From contig JABSPK010000004.1 of the NCBI GenBank assembly GCA_013214065.1, forward strand, positions 275,543 through 339,542: DNA of 64,000 nt, in the 5' to 3' direction. The position numbers and the translations under genes were made by a program. The stretch is from Flavobacteriaceae bacterium (GTDB lineage: Bacteria > Bacteroidota > Bacteroidia > Flavobacteriales > Flavobacteriaceae). Below are positions 53,759 through 61,918 of the stretch, piece by piece (within the stretch, counting starts at the first letter, position 1; each line of letters opens with the position of its first letter). A model generated the notes under the pieces. The model ran no database searches and had not been told where the DNA came from. It saw nothing but the letters and a program-made list of their open reading frames with translations.

Positions 53759-53938
53759 GGTTTGTTACTTTACTTAGGGATTGGGATGCGTTAATGGAAT
53801 TAAGGCATATATAGTCTAAAACTACCATAAATACAACTATCTGAATCAAAATAGGAATGTAATGTTTCTTTATTGGAATGTTTTGGCCTATGAAATCCGC
53901 AACATGCTACCGTTCTTTGTGTTAAAGTTAATGAGCCA

Positions 53939-55084
53939 ATGAAATCATTAGGATTGATCCTTTCCAATAGGCGTTATTTCGCCCCTTGTTTCGTATTCGT
54001 AAGTCTGAACATCTGGTTTGGAACTTGGGCCATTTACATTCCGGCGGTCAAAGAACGCTTGCATATCGATAAGGCGGATTTGGGTATTGCCATTTTTTTC
54101 TTGTCGCTTGGTGTGTTTACCATTTTCCCTTTCGCTTCGAAGATCGTCAATAGGCTAGGCGTGGGTAGGGCAACCTGGTTTGGGGTCGTGGGTTGTAGTC
54201 TAACCGCCCTATTTCCATTGATCGCCCCAAGTTATGCCCTGTTGTGTGCCGCACTATTCGCATTTGGATTGATGAACGGGCTCACCGATATCGCCATGAA
54301 TACGCTGGTTACTGAGATTGAGAAGAAAGACGGGCAAAAATTCATGTCCGCTGCCCACGGTTTTTTCAGTTTGGGTGGGGTGTTGGTCGGATTGGGAAGT
54401 TTTTTGATCGCCGCGATCGGCAGTCCTTTTCTCCATATGCTGGGAACGGTGCTATTGGTTTTTATTTGTAACTCCTTTTTCCGGAAGGAATATTATCATA
54501 TTAAAGCTGAGCCTGTTGAAAAAGAAGGGTTTAGTATCAAACTGTTGGGCCCTTTGTTTATTTTGGGTTTCATCGGTTTCGTCAGTATGGGTGCTGAAGG
54601 TGCCATTGTTGATTGGAGTGCGCTCTATCTTACCGAGATTACCTTGGCGCCCGAACATTTGATCGGGGCAGGGTTCTTGGCATTTTCATTCACCATGACT
54701 TTAGGTCGCTTTTTGGGTGACGGGATCAGTCAGCGTATTGGATCGACCAAGATCGTCGCCTTAGGGGCTTTTTTGGCCGTCATCGGCTTTGTTATGGTAT
54801 TGAGCATGAATACGTTTTTGGCCATTGCCGGTTTTGCCTTGAATGGCTTGGGATTTTCGGTCATGGTTCCGGAGCTGTTCCGAATCGGTGGCAACATCAA
54901 GGGCATTGAGTCTTCACAGGGAGTGGCGTTTATTGCAGGTACGGGCTATTCAGGATTTTTGGTCGGTCCGGTTATCCTGGGACTACTGGCTGAAAAGTAT
55001 GCCCTGACCACGAGTTTTACAACACTTTTATGCTGTACCGTCTTAGTCCTCATTGCCATTCTGGCCATGAAAAAAAGAACTTGA
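53939..55084 (+). CDS. Major facilitator superfamily transporter
   Basis: A 381-residue membrane protein with 12 predicted helices. MFS signatures are the loop after helix 2 (ASKIVNRLGVGRATWFG) and GRFLGDGISQRIGSTK in the second half. It resembles the E. coli YbjJ group of unknown substrate. It is divergent from the AraC regulator, with 180 bases between starts that presumably hold the control region. The end touches the convergent next gene with no gap. Confidence 0.9.
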   Translation: MKSLGLILSNRRYFAPCFVFVSLNIWFGTWAIYIPAVKERLHIDKADLGIAIFFLSLGVFTIFPFASKIVNRLGVGRATWFGVVGCSLTALFPLIAPSYALLCAALFAFGLMNGLTDIAMNTLVTEIEKKDGQKFMSAAHGFFSLGGVLVGLGSFLIAAIGSPFLHMLGTVLLVFICNSFFRKEYYHIKAEPVEKEGFSIKLLGPLFILGFIGFVSMGAEGAIVDWSALYLTEITLAPEHLIGAGFLAFSFTMTLGRFLGDGISQRIGSTKIVALGAFLAVIGFVMVLSMNTFLAIAGFALNGLGFSVMVPELFRIGGNIKGIESSQGVAFIAGTGYSGFLVGPVILGLLAEKYALTTSFTTLLCCTVLVLIAILAMKKRT

Positions 55085-56251
55085 TCATTTTAGGTTCGAA
55101 CGGATCTTGAAAGTTTTGTTCGCTTTACCCATTGCTTCGATAAACGCTTCGATTTCGTTGGTCAGCGGGAGAAAGTGTTGCCGCTCCCAAAAGGCTTGTT
55201 CAAATGGGAATTTCAACTTGAAAAGATCTTTTTTCGCGTTGGCGTTGGGCTTCACCACCAGGTTTTGGCCATTGTCATAGGTTTGGATGGTATATTCACA
55301 GGTGTACAGATCTTTAAAATCTTTTTTAGTGCTCGTGATTTCAATATCGAAACGCAGTTTGGCAAGGTTGAGATAGTATTTGCCCGTCTCCGTGGATTCA
55401 TGGAAATGTACGACTTGATCCCGTTTTACGGTTCGGGATCGTATCGGGCCGTTCTTAAAATAACGATCACTATCGATTTCGGAATGGATGACCACGGATT
55501 CAATGGCATTGTTCGCCTTGTTGATCAAATAATGGCCGTTGGTGTTGATCCTGGGGGCACTGGGATCGCTTTGAAAGAATATCTTGGCCATGGGCTCCCC
55601 TTCGAACGAGCGCTCCGTAATTTCAAAACCCGGGCCTGTTGCGTTCAAGCGTACCGATTCAAGGAACAATTGACTTAAGGAGAAAAAGCGGAAGTAGACG
55701 TCGTTCTCGTCCTTTTCGATGCCCAATTTGCGCATGTGTTCGACTTCGAATTCAAAGTCCTTTTTCTCGATTTCCATTTCCTTGTTGTAAAACAAGGTCC
55801 GACGTTTCAATTTTCCGGCGACGTCTTGCACTCGGATGAGTTCGCCGTTTTTACGGAGTAGGCAGCGGATGAAAAACCGCTCTTTATAGGATGATAGTGT
55901 GTAATTGGCCCGAAGTGAATCGCCCACACGGTCCCAGAGGGTCTTGAGATTGGTCAAAACGACTTCTTCGAGTTCAAAAAGTCTCGGATTCAGGTATACG
56001 GTATCCGGAATACTCGAAATCGCGAGGGTCTGGCTTTCATAGCCGATTTTTTTAAAAGTCACCGAGTCGGAGGCCGCGACCAGGAGGTAACGCCCATCAG
56101 CGTTGGAGTAGGTAAGGTCGAAAGCGTCGTAGACATCGGCAAATTCAACCGGAGCTCCGGTTTCGCGATCGTAGATCAGACCGGTCTTTTGTTGTTGTTG
56201 GGCAAAGCTGTTCAGCGAATAAAAAAGGGCAAAGGCTAGGATTGATTTCAT
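55085..56251 (-). CDS. Secreted carboxypeptidase-regulatory-like domain protein
   Basis: A 388-residue protein with a signal peptide (ending FAQQQ). An N-terminal CarbopepD_reg-like beta-sandwich (GLIYDRETGAPVEFADVYD, TYSNADGRYLLVAASDSV, FKKIGYESQTLAI) is the module found at the N-terminus of TonB-dependent receptors. The remaining about 270 residues are beta-rich and show no motif I know. It starts inside the last 4 bases of the gene upstream (56248-56925), so they are coupled. Confidence 0.82.
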   Translation of the reverse strand: MKSILAFALFYSLNSFAQQQQKTGLIYDRETGAPVEFADVYDAFDLTYSNADGRYLLVAASDSVTFKKIGYESQTLAISSIPDTVYLNPRLFELEEVVLTNLKTLWDRVGDSLRANYTLSSYKERFFIRCLLRKNGELIRVQDVAGKLKRRTLFYNKEMEIEKKDFEFEVEHMRKLGIEKDENDVYFRFFSLSQLFLESVRLNATGPGFEITERSFEGEPMAKIFFQSDPSAPRINTNGHYLINKANNAIESVVIHSEIDSDRYFKNGPIRSRTVKRDQVVHFHESTETGKYYLNLAKLRFDIEITSTKKDFKDLYTCEYTIQTYDNGQNLVVKPNANAKKDLFKLKFPFEQAFWERQHFLPLTNEIEAFIEAMGKANKTFKIRSNLK

Positions 56252-56925
56252 TCCTTAGATGCATCAACTACTATGCCATCAAAGAAAATGTTGAAGTATC
56301 CTTCTTTCTTTTTATGGTCGATAGCCAGTTGCAGCCCCTCGATACTTTGGTAATTTTCCCAACTTGTGATCAGCGAAGGCTCTTCTTGGTTCGCTTTTCT
56401 GAAAACCCACTCCTTGATCAAATGGTCTTCGCCAAAATAAAAGTCGTAGGCGTCTCCGGGGGTATACCCACCTTCATTTCCGTATACGATAGTCAGCTTT
56501 TGCATGCTGCTTCCACTTATAGGGGCTTCTGCTTCCAACTCATGACGGTATTCGAAGTTCTCTTGGTCCCAAATCAAATTAAAGGCCGCTAACAACCAGT
56601 ATCGGTCATTGATAAAGCCAGCGTTGACCTGTTGGGCAATGCTATCCATTGCTTTTCTGCGGTATTGGATGGTGTCGCCCCCTCCGATCTTGGTTACCTC
56701 GTTTTTTTTGATATCCCAAATCCAACTGCGCTGGAAATGGGTAGAATCACGATCGACATTGAAGGTGAAAGCCACCCTATTGATTTTTGACCAATGGTCG
56801 TATCCGTGTGCGGTAGCCACTTTTTCAAGAATGGTCTGCGGTGGGGTCTCGACCGCTTTGGGAGCTTCTTTACAGGAACCAATCAAGAGCAACCCCATCA
56901 GGGATACATAGTAGAACGTTTTCAT
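56248..56925 (-). CDS. Hypothetical lipoprotein (DUF6503-like)
   Basis: A 225-residue protein with a lipoprotein signal ending in LLIGSC (Cys18). It continues with a beta-rich domain: AHGYDHWSKINRVAFTFNVD, FQRSWIWDIKKNEV and YDFYFGEDHLIKEWVFRK. This pattern resembles DUF6503-type lipoproteins of Bacteroidota, a LolA/LolB-like half-barrel. That assignment is by recall only. It precedes the carboxypeptidase-like gene with a 4-base overlap. Confidence 0.75.
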   Translation of the reverse strand: MKTFYYVSLMGLLLIGSCKEAPKAVETPPQTILEKVATAHGYDHWSKINRVAFTFNVDRDSTHFQRSWIWDIKKNEVTKIGGGDTIQYRRKAMDSIAQQVNAGFINDRYWLLAAFNLIWDQENFEYRHELEAEAPISGSSMQKLTIVYGNEGGYTPGDAYDFYFGEDHLIKEWVFRKANQEEPSLITSWENYQSIEGLQLAIDHKKKEGYFNIFFDGIVVDASKE

Positions 56926-57012
56926 TCGATGCTTTTTTTCAAAGATAGGCGGTTTCGACTATATTGAACCCAGCTAACAGCCCTTGGTTGGCCAATTAAT
57001 TCGCATCCAAAA

Positions 57013-57648
57013 GTGACTTTTTTAAAACGCCTGTTTCTTATTCTAATAAATCAAGGAAGGAAGTCATTGGGGAAAGACGACCCTTACAAGGGGTATACTG
57101 ACGAAGAATTGGTACAAAAGGTGGTAGCGACCAATAACACATTGCTTTTCGGTGTGTTATATGACCGTTATGCCAAAATGGTCTACAACAAGTGTTACGG
57201 ATTCGCCCGATCGCAAGACGAGGCCGAAGACCTGACACAGGATGTATTCTTACAATTGTTCATCAAATTGGCCTCTTTTAAGGGCAGGTCTAAGTTTTCG
57301 ACTTGGCTGTATTCGTTTACGTATAATTTTTGTGTCAATTACGTCAACCGGAACAAGCAGCGCAAGATGAGTGATAAATCGATACCTGTGGATGATGCCG
57401 AATATCGTTTGGCCGAAGAAGTGCCTGATGAAAGCATCTATGAACTGAAAGCAAACCGATTGGAGTTGGCATTGACCGAAATCGGTGCGGAAGACAAGTC
57501 CATTTTATTGTTGAAGTACCAAGACGGAGCTTCGATCAAGGAGTTGTGCGAGTTATTGGATATCGGTGAAAGTGCGGTAAAGATGCGATTGAAGCGGGCA
57601 AAATCGAAATTATTGGAAATCTATAATAATACGGTGATAGATGGCTAA
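57013..57648 (+). CDS. ECF-type RNA polymerase sigma factor
   Basis: A 211-residue sigma-70 family factor of the extracytoplasmic function type. It has region 2 (YDRYAKMVYNKCYGFAR, DEAEDLTQDVFLQLFIKL, FSTWLYSFTYNFCVNYVNR) and region 4 (SIKELCELLDIGESAVKMRL). The start is GTG at 57013, with no nearby in-frame ATG. No recognisable FecR or zinc-type anti-sigma gene follows. Instead a 63-residue ORF overlaps its end by 8 bases and an MscS-like channel comes next. It may respond to envelope or osmotic stress; this is inference from context. Confidence 0.92.
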   Translation: MTFLKRLFLILINQGRKSLGKDDPYKGYTDEELVQKVVATNNTLLFGVLYDRYAKMVYNKCYGFARSQDEAEDLTQDVFLQLFIKLASFKGRSKFSTWLYSFTYNFCVNYVNRNKQRKMSDKSIPVDDAEYRLAEEVPDESIYELKANRLELALTEIGAEDKSILLLKYQDGASIKELCELLDIGESAVKMRLKRAKSKLLEIYNNTVIDG

Positions 57649-57832
57649 GGAGTTTGACAATCCGTTCAAGCAATTGAACACCAACTTACGGGAAGTACCT
57701 GCCGAAATGCGGCAACGCGTCATGAACGATGTGGCCATCGCCAAATTGATCTTGGATATGTCGATTTTGGTGACTTCTAACTATGCGTCCTTATTGGCCG
57801 GACTTTTCCGCACAAACAAAAGAAACAACTAA
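57641..57832 (+). CDS. Small protein behind the ECF sigma gene
   Basis: A 63-residue protein starting inside the sigma gene (ATGGCTAA overlap). Charged N-terminal half, then VMNDVAIAKLILDMSILVTS and a C-terminal basic tail (FRTNKRNN). There is a modest hydrophobic stretch (about residues 32-56) that might insert in the membrane or pack as a helix. I recognise no family. The overlap suggests co-regulation with the sigma factor; a short anti-sigma is one possibility. Confidence 0.7.
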   Translation: MAKEFDNPFKQLNTNLREVPAEMRQRVMNDVAIAKLILDMSILVTSNYASLLAGLFRTNKRNN

Positions 57833-57856
57833 CCCATAATAAAAAACATTCCGATC

Positions 57857-58672
57857 ATGGAAGAATACAAACGTGTTTTAGAAGAAAGTCTCAATGACAT
57901 CATGACGAGTTTCGTCCAATTGCTACCTAAGATCGTCTTGGGTATCTTGGGGTTGTTGCTCGCCTGGTTGGTGATCAAGATCATCTTGTTCATTGTCAAG
58001 AAAATCATGAAGGCGGCCAAACTGGATCGTCTATCCGAAAAGTTGACCGAATCAAAACCTTTGGGAGACCAAGAAGTGAAAATCGACTTGATCAAGTTGA
58101 TTCTGGCCGTGGTCAAAGGTGTATTGGTGCTATTGTTCACGATCATTATCGCCCAGGTTCTGGGATTGAACGCGATTTCGGAGGGTATCATGGCGATTTT
58201 TGCCTACCTGCCGACCTTGTTCAGTGCCATATTGATTTTGGCAGGAGGGCTGTACTTGGCGAACATTGTAAAGAAAGCGACTTTGGCCTTATTCGAGTCC
58301 ATGGGCATCGGGGGGTCGAAATTCATCAGTGGTACCTTATTTTATCTGATTGCCTTTTTTATTTCGATCACGGCCTTGAACCAAGCCGGTATCGATACCG
58401 AGATCATTACGAGCAACTTTACCATCATTCTTGGGGCCTTCCTTTTCGCGATAGCCCTCGGTTTTGGATTGGGTTCGAAAGAAGTGTTTTCAGATACCCT
58501 GAAAATGTTCTACGCGCGAAAGACCTTTATGGTGGGTGATGAAATCAGTTTCGGGAAGCATCAAGGCACTATCGAGGCCATTGAAAACAATACCTTGACC
58601 TTAAAGACCCAAGACGGAAAGATCGTGGTGCCCATCAACGATGTGGTATCCAAAGCGGTACGGATCAAGTAA
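57857..58672 (+). CDS. Short MscS-like mechanosensitive channel protein
   Basis: A 271-residue protein. It opens with a hydrophobic TM_helix-type repeat (IVLGILGLLLAWLVIK), then further helices (about 85-205). It closes with the MscS beta domain (ARKTFMVGDEIS, HQGTIEAIENNTLTLK, KIVVPINDV). It ends there and lacks the C-terminal alpha/beta cage of E. coli MscS. The pore helix region GFGLGSKEVFSDTL matches the family. It would open under membrane tension to release solutes. A terminator follows. Confidence 0.87.
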   Translation: MEEYKRVLEESLNDIMTSFVQLLPKIVLGILGLLLAWLVIKIILFIVKKIMKAAKLDRLSEKLTESKPLGDQEVKIDLIKLILAVVKGVLVLLFTIIIAQVLGLNAISEGIMAIFAYLPTLFSAILILAGGLYLANIVKKATLALFESMGIGGSKFISGTLFYLIAFFISITALNQAGIDTEIITSNFTIILGAFLFAIALGFGLGSKEVFSDTLKMFYARKTFMVGDEISFGKHQGTIEAIENNTLTLKTQDGKIVVPINDVVSKAVRIK

Positions 58673-58677
58673 AAAAG

Positions 58678-58703
58678 AAAAGCGCCCGGAGGCGCTTTTT
58701 TTA
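58678..58703. terminator. Bidirectional terminator
   Basis: A 9-bp stem (AAAAGCGCC at 58678-58686 with GGCGCTTTT at 58691-58699), 4-base loop, T-tracts on both sides. It serves the MscS-like gene and the OmpA-family gene. Confidence 0.88.
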
Positions 58704-60668
58704 TTTGGACTCGACCACGGCCTGTCCCTTGATCTGGATAACCGGGAATTCGGTCCTCCGGTTCAATTCCAGTTCTTCTGGCGAACAGTCTTGTTTACTG
58801 GTACATGCGTTGATCGGTTTGCGCTTTCCGAACCCTTTGTACGAAAGGATATGGTGTTTGGGTACGCCGTTGGCGATCAAATACTCATAGGTCGATTTCG
58901 CCCTACGTTCCGATAGCTCATCGTTATAGGCGTGACTTCCCACCGGGTCGGTGTGCGCTTCGAGACGGATGATCATATCAGGGTAGGTTTCCGTCATCAG
59001 TTTGACCACCTTGTTGAGCTCTGCTGCCGCGTCGGGCCTAATATCACTCTTGTTGAAATCAAAATAGATTTTGTTCAAACCAGCCAAAAGTTTAACGTCA
59101 AGCACCGGTTCCAATTGAATATCCTGCTGGATCAATTTGGTACTTCTCTTGGTGCCTTGGGTGCTGAAGAATACATTCTTTTTTGGATGGGTTTTACGAT
59201 AGGCCTCGATCATATAGTTCCGTTTCCTGTCGATCAACATTTTGTAATTCCCGTTTTCGTCGGTAATGGTCTCCGCCACCAACGAGCCGTTCGATTGATC
59301 GAACAAAGCGATGCGGACACTATCCAAGGGTTGTAAGTTAATGGCATCGGTAACCGTACCGTTGACGGTCAACGAGGGTACGAATTGAAACTTGTAGATG
59401 TCATCACTTCCTTTTCCGCCATCGCGGTTCGAACTGACGTAGCCATCAATGCCGTTTTCAAGGGCGTAGTATCCAAAATCATCTTTATCACTGTTCAAAG
59501 GTTTCCCTAAATTGATGACATCCTTGATTTTTCCATCTTCATCGATGATCGTCCCGAAAACGTCCAATTGTCCGAATCCGACATGACCGTCCGAAGAAAA
59601 GAACAACTGGCCCTCGTTATTGATAAACGGGAACATTTCATTACCGGCCGTATTGACGATCGGTCCTGCGTTGATCGGTTTTCCGATACCTCCGCGCGGG
59701 TGGATTTTGGCATAGTAGATATCCGTGCCCCCAAATCCTCCTGGGCGGTCTGAAGCGAAATAAATCAAGGTTCGGTTCGAATTGACCGTGGCATGCCCGG
59801 TCGAATAGTGGTCGGCATTGGTCTTCAGGTTACGCGTAACTTTCCACTTACCGTCAACGTGCTCCGCCTTGTAGATTTTCAGGTTACTTAAGTTTTCGAT
59901 TTGGTTTTCCTCCTTCCTGGTATAGAAATTCTCTTTGTTCTCGAAATAGTTGTTTCGGGTAAAATAGACAATGGTATCGTTCTTATAGTCCGTAGAGAAT
60001 ACCAAGGAGCTTTCATGGAATTTTGAATTGATCTCACCCGGGAATTTTTTGGGCGAGGCAGACCTATTGGTAGGGTCGATCATGTAGATGTCGAGCCAAG
60101 GTTCATTGTTCCAATCATAGCGTTCGTCAGAATCTTTTGAAAGCCTGGCCGAGCTGAAATACAGCTTTCCATTGTGCATGAAACCACCGAAATCGCTGAA
60201 TTCAGAGTTGAAATGGACAGGTTCCAAAAAGTAGCGTTCGTTGCTGTTGAAAACGACGGATGCCAAATTGCCATCCTTCAAGAACTGCTTGACGCGCGAA
60301 TCGTTTTTGTTCAACTTCTTGTATTTCTTCAACCAGCCCAATGCCTCTTTTTGATCACCGGCACTTTTAAGGGCCATGGCGTACTTGAAATAAAAAGTGG
60401 AAGGCGTACCTGGTTCGTTGATGAACCTTTTGAAGTACGGTAAGGCTTTTTGATGATCGCGCAGCAACAAGTAGCATTCAGCAAGACGCTGATACGCATG
60501 TACCTTGTTGAAATCGGCTATCACCAATTGCTCATACATCGGTATCGCTTTGGCATAGGCGAACTTACTGAAAAGCTCATCGGCTTTCTTTTGCAAGCTC
60601 TGTTGCCCGATTGCCAGCGAAAAACTAAGACTTAGGGCAAAGCCCAAAAGTAATTTCTTCGTGTTCAT
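58701..60668 (-). CDS. OmpA-family protein with TPR and propeller domains (PorE-like)
   Basis: A 655-residue envelope protein. A signal peptide comes first, then N-terminal TPR repeats (about 25-130), a WD40/PD40-type beta-propeller (SSARLSKDSDERYDW, LIYFASDRPGGFGGTDIYYA, GYVSSNRDGGKGSDDIYKF) and a CarbopepD_reg-like domain (DSVRIALFDQSNGSL). The C-terminal OmpA peptidoglycan-binding domain has KIYFDFNKSDIRPDAA and LSERRAKSTYEYL. This domain order matches PorE, a T9SS component anchored to peptidoglycan, and its paralogues next to PorP/SprF genes. It follows porP by 27 bases. Confidence 0.9.
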   Translation of the reverse strand: MNTKKLLLGFALSLSFSLAIGQQSLQKKADELFSKFAYAKAIPMYEQLVIADFNKVHAYQRLAECYLLLRDHQKALPYFKRFINEPGTPSTFYFKYAMALKSAGDQKEALGWLKKYKKLNKNDSRVKQFLKDGNLASVVFNSNERYFLEPVHFNSEFSDFGGFMHNGKLYFSSARLSKDSDERYDWNNEPWLDIYMIDPTNRSASPKKFPGEINSKFHESSLVFSTDYKNDTIVYFTRNNYFENKENFYTRKEENQIENLSNLKIYKAEHVDGKWKVTRNLKTNADHYSTGHATVNSNRTLIYFASDRPGGFGGTDIYYAKIHPRGGIGKPINAGPIVNTAGNEMFPFINNEGQLFFSSDGHVGFGQLDVFGTIIDEDGKIKDVINLGKPLNSDKDDFGYYALENGIDGYVSSNRDGGKGSDDIYKFQFVPSLTVNGTVTDAINLQPLDSVRIALFDQSNGSLVAETITDENGNYKMLIDRKRNYMIEAYRKTHPKKNVFFSTQGTKRSTKLIQQDIQLEPVLDVKLLAGLNKIYFDFNKSDIRPDAAAELNKVVKLMTETYPDMIIRLEAHTDPVGSHAYNDELSERRAKSTYEYLIANGVPKHHILSYKGFGKRKPINACTSKQDCSPEELELNRRTEFPVIQIKGQAVVESK

Positions 60669-60695
60669 GAGGTCAAGTTTAGTAGTTGAGTGCTA

Positions 60696-61604
60696 TTAGA
60701 AATATCGTGGTGACTTGTAGAGGTCCGTGCGTTTGTTCAATCGCGGTTCGAAAATCAAGATCACTTCATGGGTTCCACCAGTGTAGGGTCTTATCGTCGA
60801 AGTCGGTAGGTCATAAGCATATCCGATACGAATGTCCTTCGATACTTGATAGTCCATAAAGGCACCGAAATTCGATGCATCGTTGAAGCGATAGGAAGCT
60901 CCAAGCCAAAACTTTTCATAAAACAGAAAACTCGAGGTCAAATCATAAGTGGCCGGTGCCCCATTGGTGAATTTGGTTATGAAACCCGGACGGAATTTGA
61001 TGTCCAATGAAAGATCCAAAACCAATCCCCCAACAGCATAATAGCTGTTTCGCTCCAAGGCTTCGAACTCATTATCATTCAAATCCGTATTCAAAATCCG
61101 TGGCGATGAAACCCCGGCATACCATCGGTTGGAACTTAGGTAAACCCCAGCCCCGAAATTCGGTTTCCAGCTATTGAAGTTCGAAGTAAAGAAAGGATCG
61201 TTGACATCCGGGTTATCCAATTTATAATTGGTGAAACCGGCTTTCAATCCGAAAGATAATTTGGTTTCAAAAGCCACTTGAACGGTATACGAGAAATCGC
61301 CATATACATAATTGGTATTTTCAAATCCCAATTGATCGGTGATGTACGACAGTCCTACGCCGACTTTTTCGTTTTTCAATGGGGTATGGAACGAGAAGGT
61401 GCTCGTAGTCGGATTCCCGTCAAGTCCGGCCCACTGGTTACGGTGTAAAGCCGTCAGGTTCATGGTCTCCCTACTTCCTGCATAGGCTGGGTTCACCGAT
61501 ATGGTGTTGAACATATACTGTGTGAACTGTGGTAACTGCTGCGCGGATACCAAACCGGAAAACAGTAAGGCGATGAGTACTATATTTTGCTGTAGGTTCT
61601 TCAT
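60696..61604 (-). CDS. PorP/SprF family T9SS membrane protein
   Basis: A 302-residue outer-membrane protein from the ATG at 61604 (signal MKNLQQNIVLIALLFSGLVSA). The diagnostic PorP/SprF segment QFTQYMFNTISVNPAYAGSR is intact, followed by about 14 beta-strands and the end motif LIFEPRLN. SprF-like proteins support secretion of type B (CHU_C) cargo, such as the large adhesin encoded just upstream. It starts 315 bases after that gene, beyond a terminator, so its expression is at least partly separate. Confidence 0.93.
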   Translation of the reverse strand: MKNLQQNIVLIALLFSGLVSAQQLPQFTQYMFNTISVNPAYAGSRETMNLTALHRNQWAGLDGNPTTSTFSFHTPLKNEKVGVGLSYITDQLGFENTNYVYGDFSYTVQVAFETKLSFGLKAGFTNYKLDNPDVNDPFFTSNFNSWKPNFGAGVYLSSNRWYAGVSSPRILNTDLNDNEFEALERNSYYAVGGLVLDLSLDIKFRPGFITKFTNGAPATYDLTSSFLFYEKFWLGASYRFNDASNFGAFMDYQVSKDIRIGYAYDLPTSTIRPYTGGTHEVILIFEPRLNKRTDLYKSPRYF

Positions 61605-61918
61605 GGTCAGGGTTTTATGAAGATTATTAAACACCTGAAAAAACAAACTACGGTTACAGGATCGTTCCTGTTCTTGTGAAGTATGCACTTTCAGTTGTAT
61701 TGTGGTTCATTGTCAATTCGTTTGAAATAAGATTGGGGTCTTATATACGAATACAAAGGAAGCCAATACCCCTAAATACCGATAATTTATCCGTTTAACA
61801 CAGGGCAAAATTCGATGTCAGACACCAAATTCGTTGAAGTAATTATTTTCCCCGATGAACGTATGTCATAAAAAAAGCCGATCGTCTGATCGGCCTTTTG
61901 TTTACTGGGGTTCGGAGC
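61605..61918. other. Intergenic region upstream of the porP-like gene
   Basis: No gene is visible here. It holds the adhesin terminator at 61871-61899 and presumably the promoter of the porP-like/OmpA operon. I find no exact TAnnTTTG box on the minus strand. Confidence 0.6.
61871..61899 (-). terminator. Adhesin terminator
   Basis: A 7-bp stem GCCGATC/GATCGGC at 61877-61894 with a 4-base loop, followed on the minus strand by six Ts. It separates the large CHU_C gene from the porP-like gene. Confidence 0.75.

Noticed and set aside
61605..61918. Possible small RNA or tRNA in the gap before the porP-like gene
   Set aside because: I found no cloverleaf, and the only hairpin is the adhesin terminator.
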